DNA of 64,000 bases, taken from the NCBI GenBank assembly GCA_944548615.1, contig OX155967.1:24566603-24630602 (forward strand). Direction: 5' to 3'. The position numbers and the translations under genes were made by a program. Of the stretch, positions 1 through 10,800 are shown one piece after another. Each line of letters opens with the position of its first letter. Within the stretch, counting starts at the first letter, position 1. The stretch comes from Micropterix aruncella (taxonomy: Eukaryota; Arthropoda; Insecta; Lepidoptera; Micropterigidae). The notes below the pieces were generated by a model that made no database searches, was not told the DNA's origin, and saw nothing but the letters and a program-made list of their open reading frames with translations.

Positions 1-1334
1 GACCGCAAAAGGGGTCTATCGGGGGAATACAAAAGGGGATCTAGGGGATCATATATCGATAGAATACTTCCTGCTCGTTTATTGGTAATTGTCATTTTCA
101 GATTTTCAGGCACGGGTGAGGCTATCCCGCACCTCGCGCAACGAAGCGTTTCACTCGTATAACTCTCAGATAGGTAACTTTAGGTAGGTTGCATTATCTT
201 CACAAAACTTGATATTTTTCCGCAGCAATACAATACAATCAATACTTTCCTACACTTGGATGCGTCACAAAATTAATTGCTTACAATTTAATTATTAAAA
301 ACATAACTATCATGATAGTTGTCATGGCTGTAATATTATATTCAATATTATCTACTTAAAAATAATCTAAATATATTAATGTCGTTAAATAGTAAGAGAG
401 AATAATATATTAAAATAAAAATGCAAATTCTATGTAGAATAATAATCAACGTAAAATAATTTTATTGTCAATCCAGCAATATGTCTTCGTATTTTTTGAA
501 GATAAATATATGTATACTAAATTATATGAGAATTAGAATGTCAGCTATCATAATACCGTTATGTTTAAAAATTTTGAAATTTTACTAACTATCAACACGG
601 AAAATAAACTCGGAATTTCCAAACTCCCTTATACCATAAATTGGGTTTCTTACCAAATTATTTATAATTATTTTTTTTAAATTGGTCCTCTCCAAGACTT
701 TTCATTTGCTCTGGAATCTTATTATAGAAGGACAAATTTTGATGAATAAAACTGTATCGCCCTTTGCTAAGTCGCTGTCGGTTTATGTGGAGATTTTTTT
801 TTTACATTTTTTTATTCAGAGAAAAAAATACATTTTATTAAATATTAAAATCTCGCCAAACTGGTATACAGACAAAGTGGCGAGACAAACTCTTATTTTT
901 CTAGTCTTACACTTCTAATTTTGTGATACAAAAAGACATTCATAATATAAAAAACAATGCACAGCAGTATTACGACTGGTCTTACTACAGGCTTAAATTA
1001 GGCCAGTATTACTACAAGCTTAAATTATAGAAACGTATAACAAATTTACTTATGACCACTAATTTCACTATAAACGTCCAACAGGTAGCTTTTGACGTGA
1101 CAACGTCTTATAATTCGATAGAGCCGGCTGCAGACACGAAAAAACATGACTTATGAGGCGTTACCTCGCTCTGAGGCGTTCCATCGAAATCTAAAATTGA
1201 CATAATTGTATTTATGCGTACAAATAAATGTAACTTGATCAATTTAATTGTGATTTCCATTTACCTCCTTCTCTATATCCATACAAAATATCATCAAACA
1301 AATAAAATTAAAATTTTCTTTTGAAAAATGCAAC
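1..1334. other. AT-rich DNA, nothing assigned
   Basis: I see no convincing coding region here. The two small open frames (682-918 and 1328-1567, + strand) are short, have no recognisable motif and sit in low-complexity AT-rich DNA; the second lies antisense to the LINE fragment that follows. Confidence 0.5.
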
Positions 1335-2145
1335 CATTCCATCAGTATTTTCTTATGACATTGTCACGTTCAACTATCGTCAGTAAACCGACTTTACAGA
1401 CAACCGATTTTTTAAATCTCTTTTTAAATATCTGTTTGCTCACGCTTACACAGTCTTCCTCAGATACAATAGTATTAAAGATTCTTGGAATGAGGTACTT
1501 TAACGTCCTTCACCATAGTAGTTGTTCGTTCTTGGTTCTTCAAATCTTTTACGGACTTTTTCTCTAACATTCCTATTGTACTGTGTTGGTATTTTAAATT
1601 CTGAATTTCTAAAATGCTCCATCGATAGTAAGTATGTAATTTTTTCATGTATAGGTAATATATCGCATCGCTTAAACAACAAGTTATTCATCTTTTTACA
1701 TTGTGTTAACACATTTTTATTTACTAAAAGTTCTATTATTTTACGTTGCAAATTAAATATTTTATCTATATATGTGCGAAAAGTACGACCAAATGAAGTG
1801 AGAGCATAGCTCAGTACTAAATCACCGAGGGTATAATATACTAAGCGTAATGTTGGTTTATCTACAAGATACTGAAGGTGATTGAAGTTATATATCATAC
1901 ATTTCAATTTATTACATATATTATTCACGTGCAAGCCCCAATTCATGTTACAATCTATCGTTAGACCCAGATATTTATACTCTTTTACAAATTCATTTTT
2001 TTTACAGTCAGTACAATTTATTTTAAAATTATGCAGACATTCATATGAGTGACCAGTTATATTAATGCTATTCCTTGGTTTTTAGATATACGGTGAATGT
2101 AGAAGCATACATTTTGTTTTGCTTATATTTAGTATACCAGTGTGC
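1335..2145 (-). pseudogene. LINE reverse transcriptase C-terminal fragment
   Basis: Read on the minus strand, this is the part of a non-LTR retrotransposon ORF2 that follows the catalytic YxDD box. It starts near 2140 with the SKTK motif found just after YADD. It continues through YKYLGLTID near 1960 and then the C-terminal 'thumb' region to about 1335. The best open stretch is 1946-1500. One in-frame stop interrupts the part between 2140 and 2060. Endonuclease and catalytic palm are missing, so this is a dead, 5'-truncated copy. The clade (CR1 or Jockey-like) is not resolved. Confidence 0.7.
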
Positions 2146-2777
2146 CGCGGCACACACTTTGCGGAACACATAGATGACCGAAGGGACAAACTTAAAAAAT
2201 GATGATTTTAAAATCTTGTTCAAAATTGAAATCATCATTATTCGGCATTTTCGAATCCGACGTATCACACAAACGAGCAATTAGGTCAAAAATCTGCCTA
2301 ATTATGAAAGTGTCACCGGCAGGCCAGCAGGGAGCGCCTGAGCCTTCGTTTAAAAAGGAGAGCACTCCTGCTGCTGTCAAAGGCGACGTCGCACTCGTGT
2401 GCCAAATTCGCCTAGCTTGCTACTATCGTGGAGACAAGCCGTGAGAATCCTAGCGACGATGTCGAAAGGAGGATGGGCGTTTTGGTATTCATGTCCAATC
2501 AAGATTAGTTATACATAGTTAGATAGCTCTTTTCAATTGAATAAAAACATATGACGATAAACCCATATAAGTTGTCCATTTTGAAATATACTCTTCAGAA
2601 GATACTGGTTGAAATAAATTTATAAAAAATCATATCTTCGATTCATCTTGACCGATTTTAATATTAGCGCAGATTTTAAGCTAAAAAAATTACTAGTTAA
2701 TGGTGACAAATCACACACTAAACCACAACAAAATCGGTCAAGTACTTTTAAAGTTAGGTGGATCTATATATCTAATA
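2146..2777. other. Unassigned; short minus-strand open frame at 2380-2192
   Basis: 2146-2480 is less AT-rich than its surroundings. On the minus strand it holds an open frame of at least 62 codons containing DTFIIRQIFDLIARL, followed by an acidic, Asn-rich tail. I do not recognise it; it could be a transposon remnant. 2480-2777 is AT-rich with nothing assigned. Confidence 0.3.
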
Positions 2778-3371
2778 AAAAAATACTTGTGGCACTCGGG
2801 GACTGCCACGGTAAAGCTATTGCATAGCATTTTTAACAACTTATGCAATAATAATAATAATTTATTTTATTTTTTCTGATATCAGATAACTGCGCTCTAT
2901 CGGAAAACGTTGAAATTATTCCGAATCATATGCGGCAGCAAATGATTCGGAATAATTTAAATGTCTTCCGATAGAGCGCCGCGCACGAATTTTTTATTCG
3001 ATAACGCAAAGAAAAAGAATTATTCGAAAAAAATCGTAGATAAAAAGATAGATAATTAAATTATCTTTAAAATGGTGCAGGTTTCATAATAATACGCCAA
3101 ATAGTATTTGCGTAGTAGTCGTTTTTGTGTTCGGTTAGACCTAATTTCACAAATTAATTACACTATGTAATATAAACAAAATCTAAAATATTCAAAGCTA
3201 AGAATATTAGGAAAATGTTCTTGTTTAACATATATTTTTTTCGAATCGTAATCAGTACTCGTTTAGACGTAATTATCAGTTTACAATCATTAATTTTCGT
3301 TAAGAAATTTCTTCATTCGGTCGCCGCGCTGGCCTAGGCCCGCGATAAAAGCTATGCAATAGCTTAAAAAC
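2778..3371. repeat. TIR repeat, copy 1 (AAGCTATTGCATAGC ends)
   Basis: Most of this segment recurs at 23572-24177. Near its left end it carries AAGCTATTGCATAGC, and near its right end the complement GCTATGCAATAGCTT, so it is bounded by inverted repeats like a non-autonomous DNA element. There is no coding capacity. An internal imperfect hairpin lies at 2892-2979. I could not define a target duplication, so the exact ends are uncertain. Confidence 0.65.
2892..2979. repeat. Internal hairpin of TIR repeat copy 1
   Basis: The left arm begins GCGCTCTATCGGAA and ends CCGAATCA. The right arm is its near-complement, ending TTCCGATAGAGCGC. The arms are about 37 bp with a 14-bp loop. In copy 2 the loop is absent. 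Confidence 0.75.
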
Positions 3372-3566
3372 ATTGATTGATATATCATAATCAAGCAATA
3401 TTATTATTATTATTACTAATAAACCTGAGTGTAAATAAGCAGTTGCTAGTAAAGCAGGAACCGGTATTGTTCCCTATCCCGTTCCCCGGCGTTGAAGGCG
3501 GGCATGTCGAGGCGCTTGCGCAGGTTGCCTTGCCAGTCGTTCGCTGATATTAAGTAAGAGACCACG

Positions 3567-4239
3567 TTGTCTCGATTCCCACCGGGAGCTAATGGGCCCT
3601 TGCTGAGTTGGCCACGAAGACCCATTCTGTTCAGGGTTGATCACACTCACGGGTCAACACCCATCCGGGCGGCCTCCACGCATGAAGTGCGAGCCCAGGC
3701 AGGACTCTGGCCTTAGGGCCAGTTTCCCTTAGGAATCAAACTTCTGGCACTCTTGGACGGTCTGCGCACCGTGCGGCGTTAGCCAATCGACTGAGCACTT
3801 TGACTAACAGTCGGGGGAGTCTGGAAGCAGTACTGTTTCCTATAGAGCGGGAGTGGTTGCGGACCTTATGGCGACTGCTCTCGAAACGACCATCGGCTAC
3901 CCGATCCTGGGTGAACAGCCAGGCAAAGGATGCCGTGGTCAGCGTTAGATTCGGTTTACACGGTTTCACCGCTTCGTAAGGGAGAGGACCGCGCAAGCGA
4001 CCTCGAACTCGTAACCAATCGAGAGACCGGAGTAATCTGGTCGCAACTGGAAGTAAGTAACACACCTAATTATCTTGCGGTTAAAGCGTTTGCCTCTTAC
4101 AGGCATGTGACGGAGCTTGACGGTGGACTGTTGTGTCCAAGTCTTCTGCGTTCACTTCACGGGAGATAGAACGACTAATCGTTAAAACTTCCTGAGGTGA
4201 CGGGTTCGCTCGTCGTAGTTGACAACTCTATTTGTCTCG
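3567..4239 (-). mobile_element. R640 repeat copy A, complete, with 8-bp target duplication
   Basis: The element occupies 3575-4231. TTGTCTCG occurs at both sides (3567-3574 and 4232-4239). It is on the minus strand: the constant end (CTAGAG-TTGTCAAC family) is at the right and the CCATTAGCTCC end at the left. It has no TIRs and no A tail. It contains a 109-codon open frame (4065-3736, minus) that is also open in several other copies. The family is unclassified. Confidence 0.8.
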
Positions 4240-5149
4240 TTTTCCATTGTTCACGTCGACTATATACTGGCATTATCTTGAACTCTGTTACATATATAAT
4301 AAATAATTCATAATAATAGTTAATATATATTATTAATAATTATGCCAAAATGGAGAAAAATGACACAGATTGAAATACTTTAATAGAAAGTGACAAAAAA
4401 CGCATCAAAAATACATAACTTTCAAGGTAGGATTACTCTGTCCGGACAGCGAATTGGGACTAGCGCCACGGTTATCCTTGTTTTACACAAAAATACCTTT
4501 TCAACGATGTACCATAGGATACATTTCGATTGGTTCGATTCGATTATTTCCTGAGGTTTACGATCCCCTCCCAGCCCGCGACGCGATGCTTGACAAGCAT
4601 GCTTGATCGTCTAGAGAGCCTTTTACATTCATTGTTACAATCAAGTATGTAAAATTGTTTAAAGCAACGCTGATTCTTTTCTTAAGAAATAAATGAATAA
4701 ATAAATTGCTTTTTTTTAAATGTCGTAACAGGCACAAAAGATAGTGAACTGAAAAATATTATTGGATGACTATTAGTAAAAATCTTACTAGTAGAAATTA
4801 TATTGTAGTTTTATTTACCCCAGCTCAAAACTGAATCATGGCTTTTGGAACGAAGTAGCAACCATATTCCGATTTTTCAAATGCTACCATAAATATCAGA
4901 GAAAATACTGTAAAATACGAATTTACGAACGACGATTTTTATAAATGTTATTGTTTTAGTTATATGGTATCATCTTATATTTAAATATAATTACAATGTA
5001 TTTAGATTCTTTTTGGACAAAACATTATAAAAATTAGTTTGATTATCTGATTATTGATGATTATTGCTTTTGTTTGATCATTTCTGATATTGATTATTTT
5101 AATTGTTGATTGTTTTAGTTTTACTGCTTGTTGATTGCGCCTTATATAG
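4240..5149. other. AT-rich DNA, nothing assigned
   Basis: There are no long open frames and no recognisable element ends. It is dominated by A/T runs. Confidence 0.5.
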
Positions 5150-5282
5150 CTTCTACTTTATGAAGTTTCTTCTGAAACGAAATGTTGTATGCTCTCTGGG
5201 CAGTTTGTTACTTAAACATTGTATGTTTTTTTAACAATTCACACAATAAAGAACTTGAACTTGAACTTGTACTTGCCCTTAT
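5150..5282 (+). repeat. LINE 3' tail fragment
   Basis: The segment ends in AATAAAGAACTTGAACTTGAAC, a polyadenylation-like signal followed by a short tandem repeat. Such 3' tails are typical of CR1/Jockey-type LINEs. No coding part remains. Confidence 0.45.
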
Positions 5283-5344
5283 ACAGTGTGTTTGGTAAGG
5301 TTGGCGATTTTTTCCAAGTGGTGATGCTGTACATCAAACTAAAC

Positions 5345-5487
5345 AAATAAGTTATATTATAAATAAGATAGAAAACGAATTTACCGCGTGAAATTTGTAG
5401 CAGCCTTTCACGCGGTAAATTCGTTTTCTATCCTATTTATAATGTCAAACAACCGCGATAGTCTTCGATTTTATAAATAAGTTATAT
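5345..5487. mobile_element. Foldback element, short copy, with 13-bp target duplication
   Basis: AAATAAGTTATAT flanks the element at 5345-5357 and 5475-5487. Inside, two 33-bp arms (5361-5393 and 5406-5438) containing GAATTTACCGCGTGAAA and its complement face each other across a 12-bp loop. Right of the hairpin, the element ends with the family's constant end (...ATAGTCTTCGAT). Relatives lie at 5640-5930 and 46186-46680. Confidence 0.75.
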
Positions 5488-5639
5488 GTTTAAAAAATAT
5501 TGAATATCCTAAATTTGAACTATAATGCTTTATTATCTAAAAGTTGTATACGATTTTCGACACTGTTTTTCGGGTAGAATAATTTCCTCTGAACTAAAAT
5601 ATCTACAGCTAAAAAATACTTTTTGCGTTTGTCTTTAGT

Positions 5640-5930
5640 CGAAGAATATCGCGGTTGTATGACATTATAAAAATATTTGAAAATGAATTTACCGTGTGAA
5701 TTTTGAAGCACCCGAAGTTTCGGCGATGTTGCAAGCGCCTTTGTTCAGGGTAGACCTGAGTCTACAACAGGGATTACAACAACAGGGATTACAACATGCT
5801 CAGTCTACCCTGTGAGTCTACCCTGGACAACGGCGGTTACGACAACGCCGAAACGTCGAGTGGTACAAAATTCACGCGGTAAATACGTTTCTAAACCTTT
5901 TTATAATATCTTCTACAGTTTGATGTCCCA
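5640..5930. mobile_element. Foldback element, copy 2
   Basis: Long inverted arms (about 95 bp each) run from GACATTATAAAAATATTTG through GAATTTACC, CACCCGAAGTTTCGGCG and CAGGGTAGAC, and are mirrored on the right. The centre has a duplicated CAACAGGGATTACAA. No coding capacity. No clear target duplication. Confidence 0.65.
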
Positions 5931-6364
5931 GCATCGATTTCAGATACGATTTCACGTGAAAAAATACTAGTCTGTTGGCTGCTATGAGTATGATTACTTG
6001 CGAGTTTCTCTGTTCAGCATGACTTGAGTTAATAGTGGGTCATAGCTCCGCATGTACGCGGTCTCCCCCCCCCCCAGATTGTGAAGGGGAGGGGTCGCCC
6101 CACCCCCCTTTTCGCGGAGTCCCGCCTCTTAACCTCAACGAGGAGAAATTTCTTAGCTGTCAATTGCATTCGGCCTGCTTCTGACAGCCCTCACAGCGGC
6201 TGGTCCACCATACCGGATCTCCAGCGCGAGGGACACACATGACATTTTTCAATGGCTCTCCCAAAATACGAGAGAAATGTTTTAGTCGGAGTAATCCCAA
6301 CGAAACGACCGCAGCTACTTTAACCTCAGTAATACGTGGGCGAACAGAACTTTTCTGGAACTGA
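5931..6364. other. Unassigned; C-rich tract at 6066-6077
   Basis: Contains a poly-C run and C/G-rich stretch near 6066-6120, then DNA of mixed composition. Some of 6160-6364 may be a diverged older insertion, but I cannot assign it. Confidence 0.35.
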
Positions 6365-6622
6365 TCTACAAGAGCTGTTGAATGCAACGGGCGAACCCGT
6401 CACCTCAGGAAGTTTTAACGAAATTTCTAAACGAGGTGAGCGCAGAAGACTTAGGACAAAACCAGTCCACTGTCAACGCCTTACCGCGGGCTGACACTCA
6501 CACTCACTTCCAGTTGCAACTAGATTACTCCGGTCTCCCGACTGATTACAGGTTCGAGGTCACTTGCGCCGTCATCTTCCTTACTTAGCGGTGATACGGT
6601 GTCTACCGAATCTATCGTGGAC
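6365..6622 (+). repeat. R640 repeat copy B, left part, interrupted by BEL-a
   Basis: It begins with CAAGAGCTGTTGAA and CAACGGGCGAACCCGTCACC, the 5' end of R640. It runs to the GTGGAC target duplication at 6617-6622, where BEL-a is inserted. The continuation is at 14883. Confidence 0.8.
6617..6622. repeat. Left target-site duplication of BEL-a (GTGGAC)
   Basis: GTGGAC directly precedes the TGTTGC start of the 5' LTR and is repeated at 14883-14888 directly after the CA end of the 3' LTR. Integrases of this superfamily usually duplicate 5 bp, so one base may match by chance. Confidence 0.85.
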
Positions 6623-7739
6623 TGTTGCAACCAGACAAAGAAACGACGACAAGGCGACACATGCCGAAATCAGTCATCCGGAAGGCAGGAAATAAAAGCA
6701 TTAGGTTCAGGCAAAATATAAAAAAAAATAAAACCACTTTCGGAAATTCCATTTATAATACCGACTTTCGGCTTTACCCCAATAAAGTGCACAACGCACA
6801 AACAAAGCCATAAATCAAAAAGTTCCACCCGAAAATACAAATATGCGTAGGTATCATAAAAACAACAGCGAAACCACTCAGACGAGTGGCGCCGACGGCG
6901 CCCGGTGCCAGGCAACAAAGGACGCACGTGCGCTTGAAAAAATTCCATCGCAAATACCGAATTTGACAATTTAAAAATGAGAGTCGCATTTTAGTAAATA
7001 ATATAGTATTAGAAATATATAATAAAGCTTAAGTGTACAACTATATGTCATTATAAGATGTTTGTTGTTATTATAAGATGTTATGTTTATTATAAGAAAC
7101 ATTATAAGCATGCATTACTGTATAAAAAAGTAACGTTATAATATGTTTAAGTAATTAAAAACTATGTATAGTTATTAAGAAATGTCATTAGAAAAATAGC
7201 ATAAGAACATTTAATTCTTGTAACAGATATAAAAGGTTTAAAGTATAGAATAATAAGAAATTTTGACGATATATCTAGTTGATGACAGCAGGCAGGGGTA
7301 GCGCTCTGGAGGGGATGAAGCGAATATAAAGCGATGCTCGGCTGCAGAGCGGGCAGAGTGTGTTTTTATTCGATCAGGGAAGAGTGTATTTTTTCATGAT
7401 CAGTGGCGGTGGGAAGTATGTGCGATATACTCTGACTTTATTTGGTGAACAGTAAATTTCTTTGGTGATTATTTTGTGTTAATATAGTGGTTTAGTCCGT
7501 AAAAAGTAGGTTAATGACTTTACGAATGTGCTTAACTTTTCGCCTATTCTAAGAGATCTGAACTTTGTCTTTTGAATAAAGAGGCCGTGACTACATGGGT
7601 GTTTATTTGTTTAGTGGAAATATAGAACGAAAGAGGCAAACTGAGTTTTGCCACGTCTTCGGCAAGTACTTCAACCCGGTAAGCAAACGAAATTAATTTT
7701 TTGGTATTTCATGCAAGGCAAGCCGGATTTGCCGAGACA
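6623..7739 (+). repeat. 5' LTR of BEL-a (1117 bp)
   Basis: It starts TGTTGCAACC and ends GCCGAGACA. It is repeated at 13767-14882. In the stretches I compared, the only difference is one A in a homopolymer near 6721, so the insertion is young. A TATA-like ATATAAAGCG near 7326 and an AATAAAGAGG polyadenylation-like signal near 7576 are compatible with promoter and terminator functions; those roles are inferred. Confidence 0.92.
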
Positions 7740-7760
7740 TTTGTTGGTCCTCCGAGCGTT
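7740..7760 (+). promoter_or_regulatory. Probable primer-binding site of BEL-a
   Basis: TTGTTGGTCCTCCGAGCG follows the LTR directly. BEL-c has TTATTGGTCCTTCGAG at the same place, and BEL-b has TTTGGTCCG. The shared TTGGTCC core suggests priming by a tRNA ending in GGACCA; which tRNA is not established. Confidence 0.55.
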
Positions 7761-7830
7761 GGATCAGTGACAGCCAGAGAACTGCTGAACCGACGATATT
7801 CCAGAAAGCAGATAAAACAAATAAAATACC

Positions 7831-10800
7831 ATGGCAAACGGCGACGAAAAACCAAGCACGTCCGCGAAAACAGACACGGGCGAAATCATAATTCCGACAC
7901 CAAAAAGAAGTGCTAGAATAGCGGGAAAAAACACACTAAATATTGAACCAGAGAGCCGAGTAAGTAGACAACAAAAAGGCAGGACAGCGGCTCGACGCCA
8001 GGAGCGAAGAGCTGAGAAGTCACCATACTCGACGGAACCACCAACGGAAGATAAATACGGCGACGACGATTCGACGGATACTGTGAAAACCTCCGACCCA
8101 AGCATACGATTGTTAGAGCCGACGGCAGCAGCAGAAAAAGAAGACGTCAGAGAGCCAAAAATCATTTCCGTAGATGGCAACACCAAAGTAAAGCACTCAA
8201 CGAAAGCAAGGTCTATAATAAGTCACAGATCTAGCAGATCGGGCAGATCTACGACCGCAAACGCCATAGCACTGCAAATATTACAAGCAGATATGGAGGC
8301 GGCCGAGGAAAGAGCGCGGCTTAAAAAGAAAATCGCAGCCGCAAACGCCGAAGCCGAAACTCGAAAGGCCGAAGCCGAGGCCAAAAAAGCAAAGGCGGAA
8401 ACAGACGCCGAGGTGGAAATTGCGCTCCAGTTATTGGAAGAGAAGCTGGCTATCCACAAATTGATGTTAGAAGCGGGGGCGGAAGATTCGCTTGACGACG
8501 GAGAAAGCGTGTGTGAAAGTCAAGTGTCATCAAGACATTCAACACGGCGAACGAACGACTGGCTAAAGAAACATCAAACAATAATAGATTCTTCGAAAAC
8601 AACAAGCAAGATCGAACGCGAAATCAACATCGACGCAGCGTCACGAGAAAATAAGCCGCAAATCGAAAATTCAACAATAGCGGAAAATAAAAAACCGATT
8701 ACCGCATACCAGCCGGCGGCGGAGAAAGCTACGTCATCAAATATCGCAGTAGATCACCTGTTATTCACCGCACGAGCGAATCTACTAAAAGATCTCCCGA
8801 GGTTCAACGGTTGCCCGAGCGAATACTTGATTTTCCGCTCATTATTCTATCAAGGAACGGAAACATGTGGATTTTCGAACGCAGACAACCTGATCCGGCT
8901 TCAGCAGAGCGTCACAGGGCCAGCGAGGGACGTCGTAAGGGCGATGCTTTTGGACCCAAAAAACGTGCCAGACATCATGAGAGCCTTCGATCGTCGATAT
9001 GGCCGACCTACAGCCAGGATCGAGGAGCTGATAAGAGAAGCTGAGAACGCGCCAGCGATAGGGGTAAGCGACTCTCTTAGTAAAATTGTTGAATTCGGTA
9101 CTATCGTATGTAATGTTATTTATTCAATTCGAAATATGGGTCACACGGCGTATTTAATGAACCCACAACTGTTGAAAGAACTGGTAGGGAAGTTGCCGCA
9201 GCACTTGAGACTGCAGTGGTACGCTGCAGGCTATGGTGACCATCCGACGCTCGGCGATTTCGGAGATTGGTTAGAAAAAATAGTAGACGCTGCATGTCAC
9301 GAGGAACCTGTAGCCGATCCTCGCAATATGCCGACGCGGGGAAATATGCCTCAAAATGTAAATTCTCGCGAAAACACGCCGCCGAACGCAAATCTACGTG
9401 CTTACAATCGTAGTCACGTGAATTCACGTGATTACAAACGTAGTCACATAAATCCACCTAACCGACCACGTGAAAGTCAAAATTATGGCGCGAAAAGGTC
9501 CATTAACGCGACGATGAATAAAGAAGTAGGATCCGAATGCTTACGTTGTGGGAAGACAAATCATTCGACTTCCGAATGCCGTATATTTCTCGCGATGAGC
9601 GTAGATGCACGTTGGGAATGGGTTAAAGGAAATAAAATATGTTTTAGCTGTTTAAAACGAGGCCATAGATTTAGCGATTGTAGGAAGAAGAAGAATTGCG
9701 GTGTAGCCAATTGTAGGAGGCCACATAATACGCTTCTTCATCAAGATAGAAATCCCACAGATGTAGAGGAAACCAATAAGGAATCAGAGCAAGGTACAAC
9801 ATCCACAGTGACCAGTACTTGGATGGACACGGCAAAGTTTTTACTCAGAGTCGCGCCGGTACAAGTGAAAGGGCCAATAGGTACCAAAACCATTCTGGCA
9901 CTTTTCGATGAAGGCTCTACGGTGAGCCTTATTGAAAACCAGATCGCCAATGAAATCGGAGCGGACGGTCCAATAACGAATTTAAATTTAGTAGGCGCGA
10001 CGGGTATGCAAGGCAGTACCGGGCCCGCACGTAGGATCTCCATGGAAATACGGCCTATACAAGGAGGGGCATATTTTCCTATGCAAGGAGTGAGAACTAT
10101 AGATACCTTAGATTTGCCATGCCAGGCGATGAACGCAAAAAAGATGAAAGAAAAATGGTCACATCTGAAGGATATACCACTCTGCAGTATTCAGGGAAAT
10201 CCGCAGATGCTGATTGGAATAGACCATTGGAGTTTAATTATCCCGCGTACAATAAGAGCAGGAGCACCTGACGCACCAACAGCAGTGGCGTCACGTTTAG
10301 GTTGGACACTGGCGGGAAATGTAGGTGGAGCCCAAAATGACGACCAGGTTAACCACATCCGACAAGAAGACCACGATCGGGAGCTACACGAGCTCGTTCG
10401 CGGTTATTTTCAGGTTGAGAGTTTAGGTACCGCCATAAGAGAGCACAATAAAAACAAAAACAAGCGAGCCGAAATGCTGCTCGATACCACCACAACGTAC
10501 GATCACGGAAGATGGACGACAGGTCTATTATGGCGTACGGACGATGTCATCTTACCCCCTAGTAGGGAGATGGCATTAAAACGATTAATAAATATAGAAA
10601 ATCGACTTAAGCAGAACAAAGATTTGGCAGCGCAGTATGAATCTAAAATAGAGGAATTCCTCCAAAAGGGATACGCGCGCAAACTAACGTCCGAAGAGAC
10701 GCAAACACAGGGTAATCGAACATTTTATCTTCCACACTTTGCTGTAATAAACGCGAATAAACCGGGTAAGATAAGATTAGTGTTTGATTGTGCCGCGAAA

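Noticed and set aside
1328..1809. Plus-strand genes at 1328-1567 and 1522-1809
   Set aside because: They are antisense to a clear LINE reverse transcriptase fragment.
3575..4231. R640 as a MITE or Helitron
   Set aside because: No terminal inverted repeats, no TC...CTAG ends, and target duplications vary from 8 to 15 bp.
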